Source: Actinomycetes bacterium (GTDB taxonomy: Bacteria > Actinomycetota > Actinomycetes > Actinomycetales > Cellulomonadaceae). From it: a stretch of 5,281 nt of DNA. The notes beneath the pieces were generated by a model. That model saw only the letters and a program-made list of their open reading frames with translations, searched no databases and had not been told where the DNA came from. The translations under genes and the position numbers were made by a program. Below, piece after piece: positions 1-5,222 of this stretch. The first letter of the stretch is position 1. Each line of letters begins with the position of its first letter. The DNA is taken from contig JAFAEH010000014.1 in the NCBI GenBank assembly GCA_023424135.1, forward strand, positions 1 through 5,281. The letters run 5' to 3'.

Positions 1-1279
1 GCTTCGAGGGCGGCGCCTGGGAGTACCCCCCGTTCTTCCCCTCGGTCCACTGCATCGGCGTGCGGACCGCGAGCCGGCCCTCCGCCGCGAGGTTCTCTCC
101 CATGCCGATCTCCTCGCCGTAGAACAGCACCGGGGTGCCGGGCAGCGAGAAGAGCAGGGAGTAGACCATCCGCACGCGGCGGGGGTCGCCGTCGAGCATG
201 GGGGGCAGCCGGCGGCGCAGGCCGCGGCCGAACAGCTGCATGTCCTCGTCGGGGCCGAACGCCGCGAAGACCTCCTGGCGCTCCTCGTCGGAGAGCTGGT
301 CGAGGGTGAGCTCGTCGTGGTTGCGCACGAACGTCGCCCACTGCGCGTCCGCCGGGATCACGGGGCGGGACTCGAGCACGTCGGCGAGCACCCGGGCGTC
401 CTGCCGGGCGAGCGCGAGGTACATGCGCTGCATGAGGACGAAGTCGAACTGCAGGTTGAGCTCGGCACCCTCGTGCTCGCCGTCGTCGTCGTGGTCGCCG
501 AAGAACAGCCGCTGCTGGTCGTACGGCAGGTTGACCTCGCCCATGAGGATCGAGTCGCCCGTGCGCCGTGACAGGAACGCGCGCAGCTGCTGCAGGAACT
601 CGTGCGGGTGGTCGACGTCGTCGCCGCGGCCCTTGTGCGCGTCCGCCAGGAAGAACGGCACCGCGTCGACCCGGAACCCGTCCAGGCCCATCTGCGCCCA
701 GTAGCCCACGACCTTCGCGATCGCGTCCCGGACCTTCGGGTTCGCGGTGTTCAGGTCGGGCTGGTGACGGTAGAACCGGTGCCGGTACCAGGCCCCGGCC
801 TGCTCGTCGTACGTCCAGATCCCGTCCTCCTGGTCGGGGAAGACGACCTGGTCCTTGGTGTCCGGCGGGGCGTCCTCGCGCCACACGTACCAGTCGCGGT
901 ACGGGCTGTCCGGTGAGCGGCGCGCGCTGCGGAACCACGGGTGACGGTCCGACGTGTGGTTGACGACGAGGTCCGCGATGACCCGGATGCCCCGGTCGTT
1001 CGCGGTGCGGACCAGCTCGACGAGGTCGCCCGCATCGCCCAGGCGCGGGTCGACGCCGTAGTAGTCGGTGATGTCGTACCCGTCGTCGCGGTCGGCCGTC
1101 GGGTAGAACGGCATGAGCCACAGGCACGTCACGCCCAGCTCGGCCAGGTGGTCGATGCGCTGGACGAGCCCGGGCAGGTCCCCGACACCGTCGTCGTCCC
1201 AGTCCATGTACGTCTCGACGTCCAGGCAGTAGATCACCGCGGACTTCCACCACAGGTCGCCGGTGTCACGGATCCTCAT
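1..1279 (-). CDS. GH13 trehalose-synthase-like alpha-glucosidase/transferase, 3' end cut off by the window edge
   Basis: The first 426 residues are present and the C-terminus lies beyond the left edge; full-length relatives are roughly 540-600 residues. It is a GH13 retaining alpha-glucan enzyme with an (alpha/beta)8 barrel. All four GH13 motifs are intact: D103-N107-H108 (DLVVNHTS), nucleophile D205 (GFRVDAVPF), acid/base E248 (LMGEVN) and H321-D322 (FVRNHDEL). Residues 26-34 (DWDDDGVGD) resemble the N-terminal calcium-binding loop of TreS. Much of the sequence (HPWF, HRFYSHQPDLN-like, MLDGD, GTPVLFYGEEIGMG, TPMQW) matches trehalose synthase, which interconverts maltose and trehalose in the cytoplasm. 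The N-terminus (WWKSAVIYCLDVETYMD) differs from classical TreS and fits an actinobacterial alpha-amylase-family branch whose substrate I cannot name. No signal peptide is seen, so it is probably cytoplasmic. The start is fixed by an ATGA overlap with the upstream LLM gene and a strong AAGGAGG site 7 bases before it. Family is near certain; exact reaction is inferred. Confidence 0.93.
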   Translation of the reverse strand, partial: MRIRDTGDLWWKSAVIYCLDVETYMDWDDDGVGDLPGLVQRIDHLAELGVTCLWLMPFYPTADRDDGYDITDYYGVDPRLGDAGDLVELVRTANDRGIRVIADLVVNHTSDRHPWFRSARRSPDSPYRDWYVWREDAPPDTKDQVVFPDQEDGIWTYDEQAGAWYRHRFYRHQPDLNTANPKVRDAIAKVVGYWAQMGLDGFRVDAVPFFLADAHKGRGDDVDHPHEFLQQLRAFLSRRTGDSILMGEVNLPYDQQRLFFGDHDDDGEHEGAELNLQFDFVLMQRMYLALARQDARVLADVLESRPVIPADAQWATFVRNHDELTLDQLSDEERQEVFAAFGPDEDMQLFGRGLRRRLPPMLDGDPRRVRMVYSLLFSLPGTPVLFYGEEIGMGENLAAEGRLAVRTPMQWTEGKNGGYSQAPPSK

Positions 1280-2307
1280 GCGCGGACCTCCTTCAGGGCG
1301 GGGACGACGTGCTCGGCGGCCATGTCGACGAACGCCTCGAGGGACGACGACGGGCGGGTCGCGGCGTCGCTCGCGTCGGGGTGCTTCTCGTCGGACGCGA
1401 CGACGTCCGTGGCGACCTGGTGCAGGTACACGGCGTCGAAGCCGAGCTCCGCGAGCGCGACGACCCGGTCCGCCAGGCGCTGCGGGTCGTGCTCGACGAG
1501 CACGGAGGCACGCAGCACGTCGTCGTTCACCTTGTCCGCGATCTGGTCGAACGCCTCGGGGGTGTCGAGGTCCCACGCGACGGGCGGGCCGATCGCGTTG
1601 CCGGCCCACTGCTGGCGCGCCAGGTGCAGCGCCTCGTCGTCCGTCGGCGCGAACGACACGTGCACCTGGAGCGCGACCTCGCCGCGTCCGCCGGCGTCGC
1701 GGTACTCGGCCAGGACCTCACGCAGGCGCGTCGCGGGCTGGTTCACGGTGACGAGCCCGTCGGCCCAGCGGGCGTGGGCACGGGCCGTCGCAGGGGTGAC
1801 CGCCGGGCCGATGAGCAGCGGCTTCACGTCGGGGAGCGTCCACAGCTTCGCCCGGTCGACCGTCACGAGCCCGTCGTGCGTGACCTCCTCGCCGTCGAGC
1901 AGCGCGCGGATCACCTCGACGCACTCGACCAGTCGCGCGTCGCGCACGGGCTTGGGCAGCCACCCGTCGCCGGTGATGTGCTCGTTCATGTTCTCGCCCG
2001 AGCCGAGCGCCACCCAGAACCGCCCCGGGTACATGGCCGCGAGCGTCGCGGCGGCCTGCGCGACGATCGCCGGGTGGTACCGCTGCCCGGGCGCGTTGAC
2101 GACGCCGAACGGCAGCCGCGTCGTCGCGAGCGCGGACCCCAGCCACGTCCACGCGAACCCCGAGTGCCCCTGGTGCGCCGACCACGGCGCCCAGTGGTCC
2201 GAGCACATCGCCGCGTCGAACCCACGCTGCTCCGCGAGCTGCGTCGCGGCGAGCAGCGCGGACGGATGGACCTGCTCGTGGCTGTTGTGGAACCCGACGC
2301 GCACCAT
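1276..2307 (-). CDS. LLM-class flavin-dependent oxidoreductase, F420-G6PDH-like (TIGR03885-type, probably FMN-using)
   Basis: This 343-residue protein belongs to the luciferase-like monooxygenase superfamily, a TIM-barrel fold binding FMN or F420. Recognisable stretches are GFHNSHEQ (5-12), SDHWAPW (36-42), GFAWTWLG (50-57), RYHPAIVAQAAATLA (76-90), PGRFWVALGSGE (94-105), NEHITG (108-113) and WADGLVTV (181-188). These match the group close to F420-dependent glucose-6-phosphate dehydrogenase (FGD). I recall the best subgroup as one thought to have reverted from F420 to FMN, but cofactor cannot be settled by eye. H38, W42 and E105 align with FGD H40, W44 and E109, so a sugar or sugar-phosphate substrate is possible. 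Residues about 303-322 form an Asp/Ser/Ala-rich stretch before the last helix and look like an insertion. The start at 2307 begins the conserved N-terminal strand and has AGGAAGG 6 bases upstream; the upstream extension is low-complexity. It is the first gene of an operon with the GH13 enzyme. Confidence 0.93.
   Translation of the reverse strand: MVRVGFHNSHEQVHPSALLAATQLAEQRGFDAAMCSDHWAPWSAHQGHSGFAWTWLGSALATTRLPFGVVNAPGQRYHPAIVAQAAATLAAMYPGRFWVALGSGENMNEHITGDGWLPKPVRDARLVECVEVIRALLDGEEVTHDGLVTVDRAKLWTLPDVKPLLIGPAVTPATARAHARWADGLVTVNQPATRLREVLAEYRDAGGRGEVALQVHVSFAPTDDEALHLARQQWAGNAIGPPVAWDLDTPEAFDQIADKVNDDVLRASVLVEHDPQRLADRVVALAELGFDAVYLHQVATDVVASDEKHPDASDAATRPSSSLEAFVDMAAEHVVPALKEVRA
1287..1293 (-). 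promoter_or_regulatory. Strong Shine-Dalgarno of the GH13 gene, inside the LLM gene
   Basis: AAGGAGG reads on the minus strand 7 bases before the ATG at 1279. It is built from the last codons of the LLM gene (Lys-Glu-Val). With the ATGA stop/start overlap at 1276-1279 it points to translational coupling while still allowing independent initiation of the GH13 protein. Confidence 0.85.
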
Positions 2308-2313
2308 GTCGCA

Positions 2314-2320
2314 CCTTCCT
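2314..2320 (-). promoter_or_regulatory. Ribosome binding site of the LLM gene
   Basis: AGGAAGG lies 6 bases before the ATG at 2307 and supports that start over the in-frame ATG at 2406. I could not identify a convincing -35/-10 promoter pair further upstream because the leader is almost pure G-tract sequence on this strand. Confidence 0.6.
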
Positions 2321-2356
2321 ACCGTCTGGACGTGCGACCCGCTCGCCGAACCTCCA

Positions 2357-2404
2357 CCCCAACCCCTCCCTCCCACACCTCCCGCCCCCTCCCACGACCC
2401 ACCC
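2357..2404 (-). other. G-tract region with two possible G-quadruplexes in the LLM leader
   Basis: On the minus strand this stretch is a series of G runs of 3-5 separated by short loops. Two sets fit the four-run G-quadruplex pattern: 2357-2374 (loops A, A, TT) and 2381-2404 (five runs, loops of 1-4). They sit on the non-template strand, 50-97 bases upstream of the LLM start, and would be in the mRNA leader if transcription begins upstream of them. The pattern is seen directly; folding and any effect on expression are inference. Confidence 0.5.
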
Positions 2405-2410
2405 ATCGCC

Positions 2411-2472
2411 CGCCGAACTCGGACTTTGGCGGCTTCTGAGGCCCCAGAAGCCGCCGAACCCCGAGTTCGGCG
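2411..2472 (-). terminator. Large hairpin, likely terminator of the kinase-regulator operon
   Basis: Arms 2411-2422 and 2461-2472 are a perfect 12-base inverted repeat (CGCCGAACTCGG and its complement). Inside them, 2428-2438 and 2445-2455 are a perfect 11-base inverted repeat (GGCGGCTTCTG and its complement). Three further pairs join the two stems after a 2x2 mismatch, giving one 28-position hairpin with a 6-base loop. It starts 37 bases after the response-regulator stop codon, where an intrinsic terminator is expected. No T-tract follows on the minus strand, as is common for high-GC actinobacterial terminators. It could instead be a member of an intergenic repeat family. Confidence 0.65.
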
Positions 2473-2480
2473 CCGGGGTC

Positions 2481-2509
2481 GGGGGAGGGAGAGGGAGGGT
2501 GGGCGCGGG
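2481..2509 (+). other. G-rich tract on the plus strand next to the hairpin
   Basis: Six runs of 3-5 G occur with loops of 1-3 bases, fitting a G-quadruplex pattern at 2481-2503. On the minus strand it is a C-rich tract immediately downstream of the response-regulator stop codon. Together with the C-rich tract at 2357-2404 it frames the central hairpin in an imperfect, extended inverted arrangement. Confidence 0.45.
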
Positions 2510-3196
2510 TCAGGGCCGGGTGCCGCGGGCCAGGACGCCGGCCTGCAGGCGGGTGCGCAACCCGAGCTTGGCGAGCACGTGGCTGACGTGCGACTTCACG
2601 GTCGTCTCCGAGACGACGAGCCGTGCGGCGATCTCCGCGTTCGACAGACCGTCGCCCAGGCCGTCGAGGACGTCGCGCTCGCGGGCCGTCAGCGACGCGA
2701 GACGCTCGTCGTGCGGACCCGGGGCGGGCTCGGGCGCGGGGTCCGGCTGCGTCGCGACCGCGTCGAGCAGGCGGCGCGTCACCTCGGGTGCCAGGACGCC
2801 CTCACCTGCCGCGACGCGCCGCACCGCGTCCACGAGCTCGGCCGCGCCGACCGTCTTGAGCAGGAACCCGGCCGCACCCGCGCGCACCATGCCGAGCACG
2901 TACTCGTCGAGGTCGAACGTGGTCAGCGCGACGACGTCGGCGAGCCGCTCGCCGACGATCGCGGCGGTCGCGGCGATGCCGTCCGTCCCGGGCATGCGCA
3001 CGTCCATCAGCACGACGTCCGGGCGCAGGGCGCGTGTCTGCCGCACGGCCACGTCCCCGTCCGACGCCTCGCCCACGACGTCCACGTGTCCCGACTGCTC
3101 GAGCATGAGCCGCAGACCCGCGCGGATCGCGGCGTGGTCGTCGGCGAGCAGCACGCGGACCCGCCGCGCGTGCCCTGCGTCGTCCTGCGGCGGCAT
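2510..3196 (-). CDS. NarL/FixJ (LuxR-type) response regulator
   Basis: This 228-residue protein has the usual two-domain layout and length. The receiver domain (about 13-130) has the acidic pair D19-D20, phospho-acceptor D65 in VVLMDVRMPG, switch Thr at 92-93 (LTTFD) and K114 (FLLKT). A Pro/Ala/Asp-rich linker (about 147-165) leads to a LuxR-type helix-turn-helix (about 167-225) with LTARERDVL, SNAEIAARL and the recognition helix SETTVKSHVSHVLAKL. Phosphorylation at D65 would normally promote dimerisation and DNA binding at paired half-sites; targets are not shown by the sequence. It starts 3 bases after the kinase stop, with a GGAGG site (3205-3209) inside the last kinase codons 8 bases before the ATG, so the pair is almost certainly co-transcribed. 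The hairpin at 2411-2472 lies just downstream. All key residues are present and nothing suggests inactivation. Confidence 0.96.
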   Translation of the reverse strand: MPPQDDAGHARRVRVLLADDHAAIRAGLRLMLEQSGHVDVVGEASDGDVAVRQTRALRPDVVLMDVRMPGTDGIAATAAIVGERLADVVALTTFDLDEYVLGMVRAGAAGFLLKTVGAAELVDAVRRVAAGEGVLAPEVTRRLLDAVATQPDPAPEPAPGPHDERLASLTARERDVLDGLGDGLSNAEIAARLVVSETTVKSHVSHVLAKLGLRTRLQAGVLARGTRP

Positions 3197-3199
3197 CCC

Positions 3200-4483
3200 T
3201 CACACCTCCGTCGGTCGCAAGGGCAGCCGCGCGCGGACGCGCCAGGTGGACGCCTCCGGGCCGGCCGTGAGGGTGCCGTCGAGGGCGGCCGCGCGCTCAC
3301 GCATGGTCTGCAGGCCCGTCGACGACGTCAGGGGCGGGGCCACCGGCCCGGTCGGCGCGAGCGGCAGGTCGTTCTCGACGACGAGCACGAGGGCGTCGTC
3401 GGCGACGTCGCACCGCACCGACGCGCGCGTCGCCCCGTGCTTGCGGGCGTTCGTCGCGGCTTCCTGCAGGATCCGGAACGCCGCGTGGTCGACGGCTGCG
3501 GGGAGCCCGGCGGGCACGTCGCCGACGACGTCCACGTCGAGGTCCCCGACGCGGGCGAGACCCGCCGGGGCGGTCGCGGCGTCGGCGTCGGCACCCTCGC
3601 GCAGCACGAGGATCATCGACCGCATCTCGCCCAACGCGTCCAGGGAACCGGTCCGCACGGCCGTCAGCGCGGCGCGGTCGCGTGTCGCGTCCGGGGCTGC
3701 GGCCAGCGCGGCCTCGGCGTGGATGGCGACGGCCGACAGGTGCCCCGCGACCACGTCGTGCAGGTCCCGGGCCATGCGCGCGCGCTCGTCCTGCACCGCG
3801 CGCACGCGGTCGAGCGACGCGATCCGTGCGACGTCGGCCGCGTGCTCGCGGGCCAGGTCGGCGCGGGCGCGCTCGGCGTCGGCGCGTCGGGACTGCTCGT
3901 CGGCGAGCGTGCGCGAGCGACGCACGTCCGCACCCCACCACCACGGCGGCAGCAGCAGCGCGACGGCCACGAGGGTCAGCTGCACGACGTCCCGTGCGGG
4001 CAGCCGGGCGGCCGCCGCACCGACCAGGACGGCGACGACGATCCCGAGCAGCACGGTCAGCACGACCGCGCGCGCCCGCGGCGATGCGCGCACCGCGACC
4101 GTGAAGATCGCGTCGAACAGCACGAGGTACATCCCCAGGCTCCCGCCGAGCGCCGCGTCGGCGAGCAGGAGCACCGCGACCGCGGCCAGCACCGCGACCG
4201 GGTGCTCGCGCTTGGCGAGCAGCGTGGTCGTCGCGACGAGCAGGATCCCGACCTGCCACGGCAGCGCGCCGCCCGGCGGGGCGACGGCGGGCGTGTCGGT
4301 GCCGAGCATCTGCACGTCGAGGACGAGCAGCGCCAGCCCGACCAGGAGCAGCGCGAGCGCGTCCCACCGGGCCGACTGCGGGCTCGCCCGCACGGTCCGC
4401 CACCGCGCGGCCACGTCGGCGATCCGGTCGCGCACGGCCGTGCGCGTGCGCGGCTCGGTCGTGCTGCGCAGCGCGGTGGGCAT
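3200..4483 (-). CDS. Membrane sensor histidine kinase, HisKA_3/HPK7 type
   Basis: This 427-residue kinase has about six hydrophobic segments (roughly 42-57, 76-90, 95-111, 115-133, 138-157, 165-183) with short loops, so it lacks a large extracellular sensor domain. It probably senses a membrane or intramembrane signal. An Arg/Ala/Glu-rich helix (about 186-236) is likely a signalling coiled coil leading to the dimerisation domain, with phospho-acceptor H242 in ARDLHDVVAGHLSAV. The ATP-binding domain has an N-box with N345 (AFRILQEAATNARKHG), a reduced D-box (VVENDLP, N371-D372) and a G-box at 388-402 (STGLQTMRERAAALDG). It would phosphorylate D65 of the regulator encoded 3 bases downstream. 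G247 occupies the place usually held by Gln or His in the HDxxxQ/H phosphatase motif. The ATG at 4483 was chosen because a weak GGGATGG lies just before it and the hydrophobic region starts soon after; a GTG at 4507 is possible. The frame stays open to 5215 but that part opposes another gene. Confidence 0.95.
   Translation of the reverse strand: MPTALRSTTEPRTRTAVRDRIADVAARWRTVRASPQSARWDALALLLVGLALLVLDVQMLGTDTPAVAPPGGALPWQVGILLVATTTLLAKREHPVAVLAAVAVLLLADAALGGSLGMYLVLFDAIFTVAVRASPRARAVVLTVLLGIVVAVLVGAAAARLPARDVVQLTLVAVALLLPPWWWGADVRRSRTLADEQSRRADAERARADLAREHAADVARIASLDRVRAVQDERARMARDLHDVVAGHLSAVAIHAEAALAAAPDATRDRAALTAVRTGSLDALGEMRSMILVLREGADADAATAPAGLARVGDLDVDVVGDVPAGLPAAVDHAAFRILQEAATNARKHGATRASVRCDVADDALVLVVENDLPLAPTGPVAPPLTSSTGLQTMRERAAALDGTLTAGPEASTWRVRARLPLRPTEV
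3205..3209 (-). promoter_or_regulatory. Shine-Dalgarno of the response regulator
   Basis: GGAGG on the minus strand, 8 bases before the regulator ATG at 3196, lies within the final codons of the kinase gene. It fixes the regulator start and indicates coupled translation of the kinase-regulator pair. Confidence 0.8.
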
Positions 4484-4517
4484 GTGCCCATCCCAGCACG
4501 ACACCTCACCGGGGGTT

Positions 4518-4535
4518 CTCGTCCGAACGGACGAG
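4518..4535. repeat. Perfect palindrome, arms of 8 around AA
   Basis: CTCGTCCG-AA-CGGACGAG is a perfect 8-base inverted repeat with a 2-base spacer. It is 35 bases upstream of the kinase ATG and 67 bases upstream of the membrane-protein ATG. Such a compact symmetric site suits a dimeric DNA-binding protein; as RNA it would form a 7-pair stem with a 4-base loop on either strand. Confidence 0.7.
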
Positions 4536-4555
4536 GTGCACCACGCAGGTCGGTC

Positions 4556-4568
4556 CGTCCGCCGGACG
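4556..4568. repeat. Second palindrome sharing the half-site CGTCCG
   Basis: CGTCCG-C-CGGACG repeats the inner half-sites of the palindrome at 4518-4535 (CGTCCG and CGGACG) with a spacer of one base instead of two. Centres are about 35 bases apart, close to a whole plus a fraction of helical turns. Recurrence of the same six-base half-site suggests a shared binding protein, though chance is possible in GC-rich DNA. Confidence 0.5.
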
Positions 4569-4572
4569 TCCA

Positions 4573-4588
4573 CCCGGCGTGCGCCGGG
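4573..4588 (+). repeat. Third inverted repeat, overlapping the ribosome binding site
   Basis: CCCGGCG-TG-CGCCGGG is a perfect 7-base inverted repeat. Its right arm supplies the GGG of the GGGAG ribosome binding site (4586-4590) of the plus-strand gene. If folded in mRNA as a 6-pair stem with a 4-base loop it would partly hide that site. Whether this happens in the cell is inference. Confidence 0.5.
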
Positions 4589-4601
4589 AGAGCGTCGGGG
4601 C

Positions 4602-5222
4602 ATGGACGTCATCGGATGGGTCGGCGAGAACCCTGTCGCGGCGCTCGTCGTCGCCTGCGAGGTCGCGTTCTGGGTCTTCCTCGCCGCCGCGATCCTCGCG
4701 CGGTACGTGCTGCGCCGCCGGAGGCTGTCGACCGGGCTGCTGCTCTGCGAGCCGGTCATCGAGGTCGTGCTGCTGGTCGCGACGGTCGGCGACCTGCTGC
4801 GGGGGTCGGAGCCGACGTGGACGCACGGCCTGGCGGCCCTGTACCTGGGCTTCACCGTGGGCTTCGGGAAGTACACCGTGCACCGGGTCGATGCCTGGGT
4901 CGCGTGGCGGTTCTTCGACGGTCCGCGCCCGCCGCGGGCACCCGCCGGCGGTCGCGCACGGCTGCGCCACGAGTGGGGGCTGTGGTTGCGGGTGCTGGTC
5001 GCGTGGACGGTGGCCGTCGCCGTGCTGGGCGTGCTGTGGCTCATCGCGACCGCACCCGACCAGCGCGAGGTCCTGCTGCAGTGGGCCGTGCGCGCGACCC
5101 TCGTCCTGGTGATCTGGCTGGTCACCGGACCGGTCTGGCAGCTGTTCTCGACCACACCCGACGACGCGCCCGCACCGGACACCGCGCCCACGTCGGACGC
5201 TGCCGCACGTCCCATTCCCTGA
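4602..5222 (+). CDS. Multi-pass membrane protein of unknown function
   Basis: This 206-residue protein has hydrophobic segments at about 11-34, 48-66, 75-89, 128-149 and 161-182, so four or five membrane passes are likely. An Arg-rich loop follows the first (RYVLRRRR, 34-41) and a Pro/Arg/Gly-rich loop lies at about 103-125, both probably cytoplasmic by the positive-inside rule. The tail (183-206) is Pro/Ala/Asp-rich and disordered-looking. No catalytic motif is visible. The pattern ARYVLRRRRLSTGLLLC, then EVVLLVATVGDL, then HGLAALYLGFTVGFGK recalls a small family of uncharacterised integral membrane proteins including, from memory only, Bacillus YmcC. The start at 4602 has GGGAG 11 bases before the ATG, and the frame becomes clearly hydrophobic right after it. 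It is transcribed away from the kinase and shares its control region, so it could be regulated by the two-component system or act with it; this is inference. Confidence 0.88.
   Translation: MDVIGWVGENPVAALVVACEVAFWVFLAAAILARYVLRRRRLSTGLLLCEPVIEVVLLVATVGDLLRGSEPTWTHGLAALYLGFTVGFGKYTVHRVDAWVAWRFFDGPRPPRAPAGGRARLRHEWGLWLRVLVAWTVAVAVLGVLWLIATAPDQREVLLQWAVRATLVLVIWLVTGPVWQLFSTTPDDAPAPDTAPTSDAAARPIP

Larger units (their letters stand above)
4484..4601. promoter_or_regulatory. Divergent control region between the kinase operon and the membrane-protein gene
   Basis: This 118-base gap separates two genes read away from each other, so promoters for both should lie here. I see no convincing -35/-10 consensus on either strand. 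What stands out are three tandem short palindromes (4518-4535, 4556-4568, 4573-4588), listed separately, which are good candidates for operators. A ribosome binding site (GGGAG, 4586-4590) for the plus-strand gene lies at the right end. Confidence 0.7.

Noticed and set aside
198..963. Plus-strand and other-frame open stretches opposite the GH13 gene
   Set aside because: They oppose intact GH13 catalytic motifs and translate to Arg/Ser/Pro-rich sequence with no family resemblance.
2308..2406. 33-residue N-terminal extension of the LLM protein from an ATG at 2406
   Set aside because: The extension is Gly/Ser low-complexity read through the G tracts, while the ATG at 2307 sits at the family N-terminus and has a ribosome binding site.
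1309..2439. 376-residue plus-strand frame opposite the LLM gene
   Set aside because: Its composition is Arg/Val/His-rich and it mirrors the codon pattern of the LLM gene; no recognisable motif or start signal.
2411..2472. Hairpin as a transposon end or attachment site
   Set aside because: There is no transposase, integrase or target-site duplication nearby, and its place just after the regulator stop codon suits a terminator better.
4511..4560. Sigma-factor -35/-10 boxes in the divergent region
   Set aside because: Several loose matches can be found on both strands, but none combines a good -35 and -10 with correct spacing, so no promoter is called.
2499..4601. Very long plus-strand open frame running into the membrane-protein gene
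   Set aside because: It is antisense to the well-supported kinase and regulator genes and its translation is Arg/Ser/Ala/Thr-rich without domain patterns. Only the part from 4602 is hydrophobic and gene-like.
4484..5215. Upstream extension of the kinase frame on the minus strand
   Set aside because: The added 244 residues are Ser/Arg/Thr-rich, lie opposite the membrane-protein gene and show no domain; the frame is open only because stop codons are rare in GC-rich DNA.
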